From: Hydrogenophaga sp. PAMC20947 | Lineage (GTDB): Bacteria > Pseudomonadota > Gammaproteobacteria > Burkholderiales > Burkholderiaceae_C | Reading direction: 5' to 3' | NCBI RefSeq assembly: GCF_004795855.1 | Contig: NZ_CP039252.1 | Location: forward strand, 1,054,001-1,118,000 | Length of the DNA: 64,000 nt | Shown: piece after piece, positions 1 to 7,310 of the stretch | Numbering within the stretch: the stretch's first letter is position 1 | Layout of the letters: every line of letters starts with the position of its first letter | Position numbers and translations under genes: made by a program | The notes under the pieces: generated by a model | Seen by the model: the letters and a program-made list of their open reading frames with translations, nothing else | Databases searched by the model: none | Told to the model about the DNA's origin: nothing

Positions 1-72
1 TGGTTCAGCGAAGGGCGCAAGCTGCTTCGACGACTCTGGACCCGGCCTTCGCCCGCTCCGACCGGGCCATGA
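1..72 (+). CDS. possible C-terminal end of a CDS entering from the left edge
   Basis: The first frame is open from the first base and stops with TGA at 70-72. It encodes 23 residues rich in Arg and Pro at the end (WFSEGRKLLRRL, then a Pro-rich tail). This could be the end of a gene that starts outside the window, but the stretch is too short to recognise and may be a chance open frame. Confidence 0.25.
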   Translation, partial: WFSEGRKLLRRLWTRPSPAPTGP

Positions 73-91
73 GCGCACGGAGGTGCTGCGT

Positions 92-325
92 TCAGTGGGC
101 TGGCGCCATCGATTTCGCTCGCTGCCTTGAACTCGGGGTCCAAACCGATACCATCAGCCCGATGATCGCGGCCGGACGCCACGCGCCCAGCTGTATGACC
201 AGCGCATGGAGTGCATTGGGATCCAGGATCGTCGTCAGCGTACCGCTCTCATGGAACACCCAGTACACGCAGGCCAGTAAATCCACCACAAGAGCGCCTG
301 CCAACAGCCTGTTCCCAACCTTCAT
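92..325 (-). pseudogene. N-terminal fragment of a VTT/DedA-like membrane protein
   Basis: The 77-residue frame starts with MKVGNRLLAGALVVDLLACV, a clear first membrane helix. It then has the segment VIQLGAWRPAAIIGLMV, which resembles the start of the VTT (SNARE-associated/TVP38/DedA-like) domain. Complete family members run to about 200 residues or more, whereas here the similarity ends after this segment in a polar tail and a TGA at 92-94. I read it as a truncated remnant, with no function assignable. It lies downstream of copB on the same strand, separated by 161 bases that hold a weak copy of the island palindrome. An intact small membrane protein is the alternative. Confidence 0.4.
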
Positions 326-370
326 GTGGTCTTCTGTAGAGTTGGTCAGAGTGGAGAGGCGGTCTGACCC

Positions 371-386
371 AGTGCGACATCGCTGT
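371..386. promoter_or_regulatory. weak copy of the island palindrome
   Basis: AGTGCG-ACAT-CGCTGT lies 46 bases upstream of the minus-strand fragment at 325. The left half matches TGTGCG at five of six positions and the right half matches CGCACA at three of six. It is listed because of its position. On its own it would not be convincing. Confidence 0.3.
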
Positions 387-486
387 CTTCCTGCTCGACT
401 TCGCCATGGGCGCCCCGCGCAGCCTTGTGTTCTAGCGCTTGAACACGCGCGTCGGGAAGCCGACATGCCCGTGCATCACCGCCCCG

Positions 487-2880
487 TCACTTATTCAATC
501 GCAGCAGCCGTGCGTTGACGGCCACGATCACGGTGCTCGCGGCCATCAGTGCCGCGCCCAGGGCCGGCGACAGCAGCACGCCCCAAGCGTAGAGTGCGCC
601 GGCCGCCAGGGGGATGGCAATCACGTTGTAGCCCGTGGCCCAAAAGAGGTTCTGGATCATCTTGCGGTAGGTAGCGCGGGACAGCTCGACGATGGCCACG
701 ACATCCAGCGGGTTGCTGCGCACCAGAATGATGTCAGCGGTTTCCACCGCCACGTCAGACCCGGCACCGATGGCGATACCGACATCGGCCTGCGCCAGTG
801 CCGGCGCGTCGTTCACGCCGTCGCCGGTCATGGCCACCAACACGCCGCGCGCCTGGACCTCCTTGACCTTGGCGGCCTTGTCCTGGGGCAGCACTTCGGC
901 GAAGAACTCGTCCAGCCCGACCTGGTCTGCAACCCACTTGGCGGTCGCCTGGTTGTCGCCGGTGAGCATCATGCAGCGGATGTCGAGTGCCCTCAGCGCT
1001 TCAATGGCTTTCTTCGCCTCTGGCCGGACGATGTCGGCCAAGGCGATCGCTCCCTTCAACTTCCCGTCGACCAGGATGAACACGACGGTCTTGCCTTGCG
1101 CCTGCAGGGGCTCGATGCGCTCGTCCGCCAGTTCGATGTTCTGTTCGCGTAAATAGCCCGGGCTGACGACCTTGATCTCGCGGCCATCGACCTTGCCCTC
1201 GACGCCTTTGCCAGGGATGCTCTTGAAATCTTTGACGGCCAGCTTCGCGTCCGATGCGTCGGCGATTGCCTTGGCGATGGGGTGTTCGGAATTCGCGTCC
1301 ACCGAGGCCGCGTATTTGCGCAGCGTCTCTTCATCGATGTCCTGGGCCAGCAGCAAGGTATCGGTGACGCCAAAGCGGCCTTCGGTGAGGGTGCCGGTCT
1401 TGTCGAAGATGACGGCCTGCAGCTTGCGCGCGCCTTCGAACGCCCCACGGTTGCGGATCAACAGGCCGTTGCTTGCGGCCAATGCCGTGGAGACGGCCAC
1501 CACCAGCGGCACGGCCAGACCGAGCGCATGCGGACAGGTGATCACCATCACGGTCACGGCGCGCTCTATGGCGAACGCCAGTTCCGTGTCCATGAAAAGC
1601 AACCAGACCAGGAAGGTGCCCGCACCGCTGACCAGCGCAATGAGGGTGAGCCACATCGCTGCGGTGTCGGCGAGGTTCTGCGTTTTCGATTTGCTTTCCT
1701 GGGCTTGCTTGACCAGGTCGATCACCTGCGACAGGAACGAGTCCTTGCCGGTCCCTTTGACCTCGATGGTCAGCGAGCCTTCGCCGTTGATGGCGCCGCC
1801 GATGACCTTGCCGCCGCTTTTCTTGGTGACCGGCGTCGACTCGCCGGTGAGCATCGCCTCGTTGACCGAGCTCTCGCCCTTGACGACGGTGCCGTCGGCC
1901 GGGACTTTTTCGCCCGGCTTGACCAGCACCTTGTCATCGACCGACAACTCGTTCAGCGGCACGTCTTTCACGCTGCCGTCGGGCATCAGTTTGTGCGCGT
2001 CGGAGGGCATGAGCTTGGCCAGTTCCTCGAGCGCCTTGGAGGCTCCCATCACCGACTTCATCTCGATCCAATGCCCCACCAGCATGATGTCGACGAGCGT
2101 GGCCAGTTCCCAGAAGAACACCTTGCCGGCCAAGCCAAACACCACGGCACTGCTGTACAGGTAGGCGGTGCTGATGGCCACGGCCACCAGCGTCATCATC
2201 CCGGGCTTGAGTGCCTTGAGCTCCGTGATCAGGCCCTTGAGGAAAGGCCACCCGCCGTACCAGAAGACCGCCGAGGAAAAACCGAACAGGACGTAAAGAT
2301 CGCCAGGGAAGCGGACAGCTTCACGCAGACCCACCAGCGTTTGCAATAACGGAGACAAGGCGAGGATCGGCAGGGTCAGGACCAGTGAAATCCAGAACCG
2401 CTGGCGAAAGTCCGCCGCCATGTGGCCATGGTGGCTCTGATGGTTTTTGTGCTCCGGCGCAGCCGCCGGAGAGGTCGCAGGCTCTGCAGGCTGACCACTG
2501 GGTGCCGGGTGGCCCTCGTGACCCGCATGGTCTCCGTCTTTGGAAGCATCCGGCGCTGCCTTGGGTGCTTCGGGTGTGGGCGTTGGTGTGGGGGGCGGCG
2601 CGGCTTTTTCGTCTGGCGCCGCCGCGACCTTGCGCGCCGGTTGGTGTTCGCCTTCTATTTCAGGCACTGATTCACCGGCAGGCTCATGGCCGCGCTGATG
2701 CACGATCGCCTTGATGTCCGCGACCTCGAGCCGGGTTTCGTCGTAACGCACCGTGGCGTTGCCCGCGGCGAAGTTCACTGTCGCGCTCTCAACACCGGGC
2801 ACGTCGCAAAGGCGCTTTTCCACTTCGTCGAGGTTCAATACCGCCAACATGGTGTGAACTTCAATGACACTGGTTTTCAT
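487..2880 (-). CDS. copB: CopB-like P1B-3 heavy-metal-transporting ATPase
   Basis: This 797-residue P-type ATPase should export copper or a related cation from the cytoplasm. Residues 1-65 form a degenerate HMA-like domain in which the usual CxxC is replaced by HTML (9-12). A Pro/Ala linker rich in His follows (residues 75-153). The catalytic core has TGES (345-348), the membrane motif CPH (449-451), the phosphorylation loop DKTGTLT (493-499), the HP pair (533-534) and GDGVND (686-691). CPH rather than CPC places it in the P1B-3 (CopB) group, for which Cu(II)/Cu(I)/Ag(I) are the known substrates. The ATG follows GGGAG. It lies 109 bases after the DsbA-like gene, probably in one operon starting near 3954. 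Confidence 0.88.
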   Translation of the reverse strand: MKTSVIEVHTMLAVLNLDEVEKRLCDVPGVESATVNFAAGNATVRYDETRLEVADIKAIVHQRGHEPAGESVPEIEGEHQPARKVAAAPDEKAAPPPTPTPTPEAPKAAPDASKDGDHAGHEGHPAPSGQPAEPATSPAAAPEHKNHQSHHGHMAADFRQRFWISLVLTLPILALSPLLQTLVGLREAVRFPGDLYVLFGFSSAVFWYGGWPFLKGLITELKALKPGMMTLVAVAISTAYLYSSAVVFGLAGKVFFWELATLVDIMLVGHWIEMKSVMGASKALEELAKLMPSDAHKLMPDGSVKDVPLNELSVDDKVLVKPGEKVPADGTVVKGESSVNEAMLTGESTPVTKKSGGKVIGGAINGEGSLTIEVKGTGKDSFLSQVIDLVKQAQESKSKTQNLADTAAMWLTLIALVSGAGTFLVWLLFMDTELAFAIERAVTVMVITCPHALGLAVPLVVAVSTALAASNGLLIRNRGAFEGARKLQAVIFDKTGTLTEGRFGVTDTLLLAQDIDEETLRKYAASVDANSEHPIAKAIADASDAKLAVKDFKSIPGKGVEGKVDGREIKVVSPGYLREQNIELADERIEPLQAQGKTVVFILVDGKLKGAIALADIVRPEAKKAIEALRALDIRCMMLTGDNQATAKWVADQVGLDEFFAEVLPQDKAAKVKEVQARGVLVAMTGDGVNDAPALAQADVGIAIGAGSDVAVETADIILVRSNPLDVVAIVELSRATYRKMIQNLFWATGYNVIAIPLAAGALYAWGVLLSPALGAALMAASTVIVAVNARLLRLNK

Positions 2881-2989
2881 TTCGACTCCCTGGGTTTCGT
2901 TGCCGGCGCAACACCTTCACCTTCTCAACTTTTAAGCAGCCACGCCCCCTTGCGGATGGCCACCGTTCCTGCGGTTCTTTCGCCACCGC

Positions 2990-3691
2990 TCAACACCAGC
3001 TGGCCCGGTCGCCGGGGTCGACCAGCAACTCATGGATGCTGGCCTCGACGATCCGGTAGCCGACATTGCCATAGAGCTTCTGCCGCCCTTCGTTGAGCAC
3101 GAACGTGGGGCTGCCTTCGACCTGCTGGCGGTCCTTGGCATCGAAGTCCGCGCACAGCGCCGCATGGGCAGCGCCACTGTCGATCTGCTGCTGGATGGCG
3201 GCAAGGGGCAATTCCATGTCAGAAGCCATTGCTTCCTGAACCTTCCGATCGGCGATGTCCTGCAGGTCGCGGAAGAAAGCCAGCCGGCAGCGCCACACGG
3301 CCTCTTCGAAGGCGCTCTTGCCGCCGAACCGCTCTTCGGGCGCCGCAGACACTTCACCTTGCTTCTCCAGCAGCTGGATGGCTTTGAGAAACAGGTGGCA
3401 ACTCACCGACGTGGGCGGAACATTCCGGGTCCAGATCTCTGGGTGGATAGCGATGTGATCAAAGCGCACCGCCATCTTTTGCACCTGCCGCGAATAGCCC
3501 GCCGCGCCACCTTTGTCGCCCCAGCCTGTCTCTATGCGGGCCGCGACGTCCCCGAACAGGTGGAGAAAGCGGTACTCGACACGGATCTGGTCACCGAATT
3601 GCCGCTGCAATTCATCGAGCTTGACTTGGGCCGCGTAGGCCCAGACGCAGAGCACATCGGAAAAGTAGGAAACGGTCAAGGTTGGCTGCAT
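2990..3691 (-). CDS. DsbA/FrnE-family thioredoxin-fold protein
   Basis: The 233-residue product has the DSBA/2-hydroxychromene-2-carboxylate isomerase fold. The start MQPTLTVSYFSDVLCVWAYA matches the usual strand followed by a CxxC-like site, and VEGSPTFVLNEG near the C-terminus carries the cis-Pro loop. The redox site is reduced to C-x-x-A (Cys15), so classical disulfide exchange is unlikely. FrnE-type and isomerase-type relatives often lack a Cys. There is no signal peptide, so it is probably cytoplasmic. The start at 3691 is preceded by GGAG; an upstream in-frame extension to 4063 would overlap the neighbouring gene and is rejected. Its place before copB suggests a stress or metal context. 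Confidence 0.75.
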   Translation of the reverse strand: MQPTLTVSYFSDVLCVWAYAAQVKLDELQRQFGDQIRVEYRFLHLFGDVAARIETGWGDKGGAAGYSRQVQKMAVRFDHIAIHPEIWTRNVPPTSVSCHLFLKAIQLLEKQGEVSAAPEERFGGKSAFEEAVWRCRLAFFRDLQDIADRKVQEAMASDMELPLAAIQQQIDSGAAHAALCADFDAKDRQQVEGSPTFVLNEGRQKLYGNVGYRIVEASIHELLVDPGDRASWC

Positions 3692-3746
3692 GGGGGCGCT
3701 CCGGTTTCGTTGAAAGGCATTTCGATAGAGGGTCCAGAGCGCTGGA

Positions 3747-3954
3747 TCATTTGCGCTTTTGCAAGATGGCCCAAACGACGACGCCGACAACGACGGCGAG
3801 GAGGATCGGCCCCCAGTAGCCGCCATACCCACCCATCCAGCCATCCGTTGCCCCACATGCCGCGACCATTCATCCTGTTGCCGCTCTGCGCAGACGACAC
3901 GCCACTGGCGAGGATGGACGACGAGCCAACAGCCATGGCAATCAAGAATTTCAT
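3747..3954 (-). pseudogene. frameshifted small exported Gly-rich single-helix membrane protein
   Basis: The first frame gives a signal-peptide-like start (MKFLIAMAVGSSSILASG) and a Gly/Met-rich segment. The other frame continues with GGYGGYWGPILLAVVVGVVV and WAILQKRK before a TGA at 3747-3749. The second half is nearly identical to the 42-residue peptide at 13732-13860. One extra base near 3841-3845, relative to that copy, breaks the frame. If the shift is real, only a truncated product with an unrelated Arg-rich tail is made. It is the first gene of the copB direction. The function of this short protein type is unknown to me. Confidence 0.6.
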
Positions 3955-4034
3955 GGAACCTCCTGTGTGAAGTAGAACGTCTGAGCAATCGCTCCACGCA
4001 CCTTTGTGCCAGGCAGAAAAAAGGTTCGCTGCAA

Positions 4035-4050
4035 TGTCCGCGCACGGATT
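4035..4050. promoter_or_regulatory. weak copy of the island palindrome
   Basis: TGTCCG-CGCA-CGGATT lies 81 bases upstream of the minus-strand gene starting at 3954. The left half matches at five of six positions and the right half at three of six. It could serve the copB direction, but it is far less certain than the site at 4101. Confidence 0.3.
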
Positions 4051-4100
4051 TGCACACGATCAAGCCTCAAGGAGCAATCTAGGCCACGACGCTGTTGAGG

Positions 4101-4120
4101 TCTGTTCGACAGCGCACAGA
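4101..4120. promoter_or_regulatory. island palindrome (CRP/FNR-geometry operator)
   Basis: TCTGTTCG-ACAG-CGCACAGA is a dyad with seven of eight half-site positions symmetric. It lies between the divergent copB-direction and DUF302-direction genes. The same dyad recurs before most operons of the window. Confidence 0.65.
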
Positions 4121-4304
4121 CTTCGCAGTGGGTACCGGTCAACCTTCACTTCGGGTACCGCGTGAAGCGTGTGCCTCTGGCGCGCAGCTGGTTGGGGCTT
4201 GTACTTTCATGCCCGCAGGGCCACGCACGGCTGATTTCGGAAGATTCGCGGCGCACACCGGGTGGGTTGCTTCTTCTTCTGGTTCCCATATTTCGGAGTA
4301 CTTC

Positions 4305-4736
4305 ATGACCGCTTCCCCTGCCAACCCAGCGACGGCCTCTTACGGATTTAACTGCGAGCTCACCGGCATGGGATTCGACCAAGCCGTCACCCGCGTCACC
4401 GAGGCGCTCAAGGCCGAAGGCTTCGGTGTGCTCACCGAGATCGACGTCAAGGCCACGATGAAGGCCAAGCTTGACCTCGATGTCCGTCCGTATCGGATCC
4501 TTGGCGCGTGCAACCCGCCGCTCGCCCACCGCGCTTTGACCGCCGAGCCCGACATCGGATTGCTGTTGCCCTGCAACGTGGTCGTGCGCGAAGAGACGGA
4601 CGGGCGCCTGGTGGTCGCGTTCATGGATCCGGTGGCCGTGATGCAGATGACCAGCAACGCCGAGGTCGCCGAAGTGGCGCAAGAAGTGCGTGCACGGCTG
4701 CAGCGTGTGAAAGCCGAATTGACGCGTGGTGGATGA
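4305..4736 (+). CDS. DUF302 family protein
   Basis: The 143-residue protein contains a DUF302 domain: [20 protein letters not shown] at the start, then [30 protein letters not shown], and a central [13 protein letters not shown] strand with a conserved Cys. DUF302 proteins are small alpha/beta proteins of unproven function, often found near metal, sulfur or redox genes. The start at 4305 is chosen because CGGAG precedes it at good spacing; a longer frame from 4095 lacks such a signal. It is followed after 74 bases by a cytochrome c, probably in the same transcript. A vestige of the same leader and start codon occurs at 14700-14777. Confidence 0.8.
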   Translation: MTASPANPATASYGFNCELTGMGFDQAVTRVTEALKAEGFGVLTEIDVKATMKAKLDLDVRPYRILGACNPPLAHRALTAEPDIGLLLPCNVVVREETDGRLVVAFMDPVAVMQMTSNAEVAEVAQEVRARLQRVKAELTRGG

Positions 4737-4810
4737 ATTGAGTGGGCCCAGGCCCGCACCCGCTGCTTGAATCGCACCGAACCCATGTTCGGAAGAACCA
4801 GGAGCCTTGC

Positions 4811-5326
4811 ATGTCGGTTACCCGTATTGCGATCGGCGCACTTTCCGCACTGCTGCTGGTCGTCTCAGCAGCCTGCCAGCCGACCGAACAGCAGAATTCG
4901 ATGCCCGCCTCAGCCAGCGGGCTCGAAGGTCCCGTCGGGAACGGCGCGCGTATCTATTTCACAGGGGCGAGCGAGCGCGGCACCACCGTGACGAACACGG
5001 GATCCGCCAACATGGGCGGCGGGATGATGAGCAGCTTTGGCCAGTTTCTGACTTGCGCGGCATGCCACGGCCCGGAAGGTCGCGGCAGCACGCACCTGAT
5101 GCACATGCGGGTGATGACGGCGCCCGATATCCGCTATGTGGCCTTGAGCACCATGCCGGAAATGAAAGACCGCCAGCGTCCGTACGATCTGGACGACTTC
5201 CGCACCACGGTCGAGCAGGGTCGGCATCCCGACGGCGAAGAGGTCGATGCGGACATGCCGCGCTGGAAGATGAGCGAAGCGGACCTGTCCGACCTGTTTG
5301 CCTTTCTCAAGGCTTTGCCCGAATGA
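4811..5326 (+). CDS. exported monohaem cytochrome c
   Basis: The 171-residue product has an N-terminal export signal (MSVTRIAIGALSALLLVVSA) with a Cys at residue 22, so it may be a lipoprotein, although the lipobox is not ideal. A single haem-binding CAACH lies at residues 82-86 in the context QFLTCAACHGPEGRG. The Met-rich stretches before and after the haem motif (GGGMMSS, HMRVM) and MPRWKM near the end could supply the distal Met ligand. The C-terminal helix SEADLSDLFAFLKALPE is typical of class I cytochromes. It probably acts as a periplasmic electron carrier or as a small subunit of an oxidase or reductase outside the window. GGAG precedes the ATG. Confidence 0.85.
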   Translation: MSVTRIAIGALSALLLVVSAACQPTEQQNSMPASASGLEGPVGNGARIYFTGASERGTTVTNTGSANMGGGMMSSFGQFLTCAACHGPEGRGSTHLMHMRVMTAPDIRYVALSTMPEMKDRQRPYDLDDFRTTVEQGRHPDGEEVDADMPRWKMSEADLSDLFAFLKALPE

Positions 5327-5357
5327 CAGCGCCCACTTGAATCCGCCACCCTGTGAG

Positions 5358-5390
5358 ACTAAAAAAATCCATGATTTGCCATTTTTTAGT
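5358..5390. terminator. bidirectional terminator-like hairpin
   Basis: ACTAAAAAAAT and ATTTTTTAGT form an A/T stem around a 12-base loop between the convergent cytochrome c and phosphatase genes. The T and A runs on both arms fit termination in either direction. Confidence 0.6.
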
Positions 5391-5443
5391 GGTCGATCAA
5401 GTCCGAACTTGAATCCAGCGGCTTCTTCGCGACCCGTGGCAGT

Positions 5444-6049
5444 TCACATCGATTTTGCATCGGGGCTGAGTGGCCGCGTCTGATGTTCATTCCACAACAC
5501 GATGGTGCGCCGGTCCGTATGGTGCGGGTCGATGCCCAGCAGACTCACCGATGCTGTGTGCAATGGGAAGTGCTGGCCTTCGACCAACGCCAGTCCGATC
5601 CAGCGCGCGGCCAGGGCAGCGCCGAATTGCCCGTGCGAAAACAGCGCCACCGTGCCTTGCATGGTGCAAAGGCGTGCGATGAGCCTGTCGGCTCGCGCGC
5701 TCACCGAGGCCGGCGATTCGCCACCGGGGCAGCCGTCGCGCCAGATGTTCCAGCCGGGGCTCTCCCGACGGATGTCCACGGAGCGCCGGCCTTCGTAGCT
5801 GCCATAGTTCCATTCGGACAAATCGGGCTCGATCTTGCTCGCCGCACCAAGGCCACTGTGCTCGCAGGTCTGGCGTGCGCGCAGGCGCGGGCTGACCAGC
5901 ACCTGCGTGATGGCCAAGGTCCGCAAGCGGGGTGCCAGAGCGCGCGATTCATCTTCACCAAAGGCCGTGAGGCCGAGCTCGGTCACGCCGGTGTGCTGGC
6001 CGGTGAGGGTCCAGGCGGTTTCACCGTGGCGGATCAAGCAAAGCTTCAT
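5444..6049 (-). CDS. histidine phosphatase family protein (phosphoglycerate-mutase-like)
   Basis: The 201-residue protein begins MKLCLIRHGETAW, the RHG motif whose His is the phospho-acceptor in this superfamily. It has a conserved ligand region LSEWNYGSYEGR and a second catalytic His in ALFSHGQFG. The substrate cannot be told from sequence; small sugar phosphates are common for this group. The start overlaps the aldolase stop as ATGA, so it is translationally coupled and is the last gene of the phosphoketolase operon. In that place it could dephosphorylate a sugar-phosphate intermediate. Confidence 0.85.
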   Translation of the reverse strand: MKLCLIRHGETAWTLTGQHTGVTELGLTAFGEDESRALAPRLRTLAITQVLVSPRLRARQTCEHSGLGAASKIEPDLSEWNYGSYEGRRSVDIRRESPGWNIWRDGCPGGESPASVSARADRLIARLCTMQGTVALFSHGQFGAALAARWIGLALVEGQHFPLHTASVSLLGIDPHHTDRRTIVLWNEHQTRPLSPDAKSM

Positions 6050-7095
6050 GGCGACAGTCCTTCCGTCTCCATCGCGGCCCGGTATTCGCCTCGCGCCGCT
6101 GCGCCATTGCAGCGGGCGCGGTGCAGCAAGGCGTTCTGGGCGAGAGTGCGGTGGGCATCGTTGCCAGCCCACAGGCGCAAGGCCGGCTGCTGCAGCGCCC
6201 GCCCGAACGAGAAGCTCAGCGGCCAGGGAAAGACAGGCGACGTGGACCCAGACGCATGGTTGCGCCGCTGCATGGCATTCAGCCGCGCGGTGGCCAACAC
6301 GGCCGGCTGGCCACCGGACAGGAAGGCCACACCCGCCACAGCGGCTGGCACGGTGCGCAACAAACAGTTCAGCGTGGCGTCGGCAACGTCGTCCAGCGAC
6401 GCGGCAACGTCGCTGGACAGGCCGGGCAGCACCATGTTCGGTTTCAGGATCATGGCATCCAGCGCAACACCTTGGTTGTGAAGCTGCTTGAAGACCTGGT
6501 GCAACACCTCGCTGGACACGTCGCTGCAGTGCGCCAGTGTGTGCTCGCCCTCCATCAGCACCTCGGGTTCGACGATGGGCACCAGCCCCACTTCCTGACA
6601 CAGCGCGGCGTAGCGCGCCAGGGCGTGCGCGTTGACCAGGATGCAAGCCCGGCTGGGCAAGCCGTCTCCGATGGACAGCACCGCCCGCCATTTGGCAAAG
6701 CGCGCGCCCAGCGAGGCATAGTGGGCGAGGCGTTCGCGCAAGCCGTCCAGGCCTTCGGTCACCTTTTCGCCCGGGTGGCCCGCCAGCGCCTTGGCACCGG
6801 TGTCCACCTTGATGCCGACCACAATGCCAGCCTCGTGCAGGACATCCACAAAGGGCAGGCCATCGAGGGTCGCCTGACCCAGCGTCTCATCGAACAGGAT
6901 TGCGCCGCTGATGGCCTCGGACAAGCCAGGCGCCGTGACGAGCAGCGCCCGATAGCGGCGACGCGCATCTTCGGTCTGCGCGATGCCAAACTCGGCGAGG
7001 CGCCGGTTGCAGGTGCCCACGCTTTCGTCCATCGCGAGCAGCCCCTTGCCCGGGGCCACCAGGGCCTGTGCAATGGTGATCAGGGGACTGATCAT
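6046..7095 (-). CDS. fba: class I fructose-bisphosphate aldolase
   Basis: The 349-residue protein is a class I (Schiff-base, metal-independent) aldolase. GKGLLAMDESVGTCNRRL near the N-terminus, FAKWRAVL, LVPIVEPEVLMEGEH and the active-site lysine in MILKPNMVLPG (about residue 218) are all present. It interconverts fructose 1,6-bisphosphate with dihydroxyacetone phosphate and glyceraldehyde 3-phosphate. Class I enzymes are less usual than class II in bacteria, so this may be a condition-specific second aldolase. It overlaps the 68-aa gene upstream and the phosphatase downstream by ATGA, making one operon with phosphoketolase. Confidence 0.92.
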   Translation of the reverse strand: MISPLITIAQALVAPGKGLLAMDESVGTCNRRLAEFGIAQTEDARRRYRALLVTAPGLSEAISGAILFDETLGQATLDGLPFVDVLHEAGIVVGIKVDTGAKALAGHPGEKVTEGLDGLRERLAHYASLGARFAKWRAVLSIGDGLPSRACILVNAHALARYAALCQEVGLVPIVEPEVLMEGEHTLAHCSDVSSEVLHQVFKQLHNQGVALDAMILKPNMVLPGLSSDVAASLDDVADATLNCLLRTVPAAVAGVAFLSGGQPAVLATARLNAMQRRNHASGSTSPVFPWPLSFSFGRALQQPALRLWAGNDAHRTLAQNALLHRARCNGAAARGEYRAAMETEGLSP

Positions 7096-7298
7096 GCGGG
7101 TGGGGATTGCGGCAAGGCTTGCTCGACGCCGTCAAGCGCCCGTCGGATGGCCGCGACGATGAGCCGGTTCGCGAGTGGCTCATCGATGCCGGGCACGTCC
7201 CACTCGGCAATGGCGAGGTACTTGTCGACCAGGTCAACGACGTCCGCTTCCAGTTGGGCGCGGTGCGCCTCGAGTTCTATCTCTTCAATTTTGGGCAT
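7092..7298 (-). CDS. 68-aa protein of unknown function between xfp and fba
   Basis: The 68-residue product (MPKIEEIELEAHRAQLEADV, then a second helix ANRLIVAAIRRALDGVEQAL) is predicted to be mainly helical and acidic. It has no signal peptide, membrane segment or recognisable motif. It starts 12 bases after the phosphoketolase stop, and its TGA overlaps the aldolase ATG. The tight coupling on both sides argues for a real gene, perhaps a small adaptor or regulator of the two enzymes; that role is inference only. Confidence 0.65.
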   Translation of the reverse strand: MPKIEEIELEAHRAQLEADVVDLVDKYLAIAEWDVPGIDEPLANRLIVAAIRRALDGVEQALPQSPPA

Positions 7299-7310
7299 GG
7301 ATGCTTTCTT

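Larger units (their letters stand above)
3955..4304. other. 350-base divergent control region
   Basis: No gene is seen here. It holds one strong palindrome (4101-4120), one weak one (4035-4050) and a short inverted repeat CTTCAC/GTGAAG (4144-4149 with 4162-4167). GGAG lies just before the DUF302 start. Its right end, from about 4250, is clearly similar to 14690-14760 upstream of the transaldolase operon, which suggests duplication of a promoter/leader segment. Confidence 0.6.

Noticed and set aside
439..1156. Plus-strand open frames opposite copB
   Set aside because: Antisense to conserved P-type ATPase motifs; no independent coding evidence.
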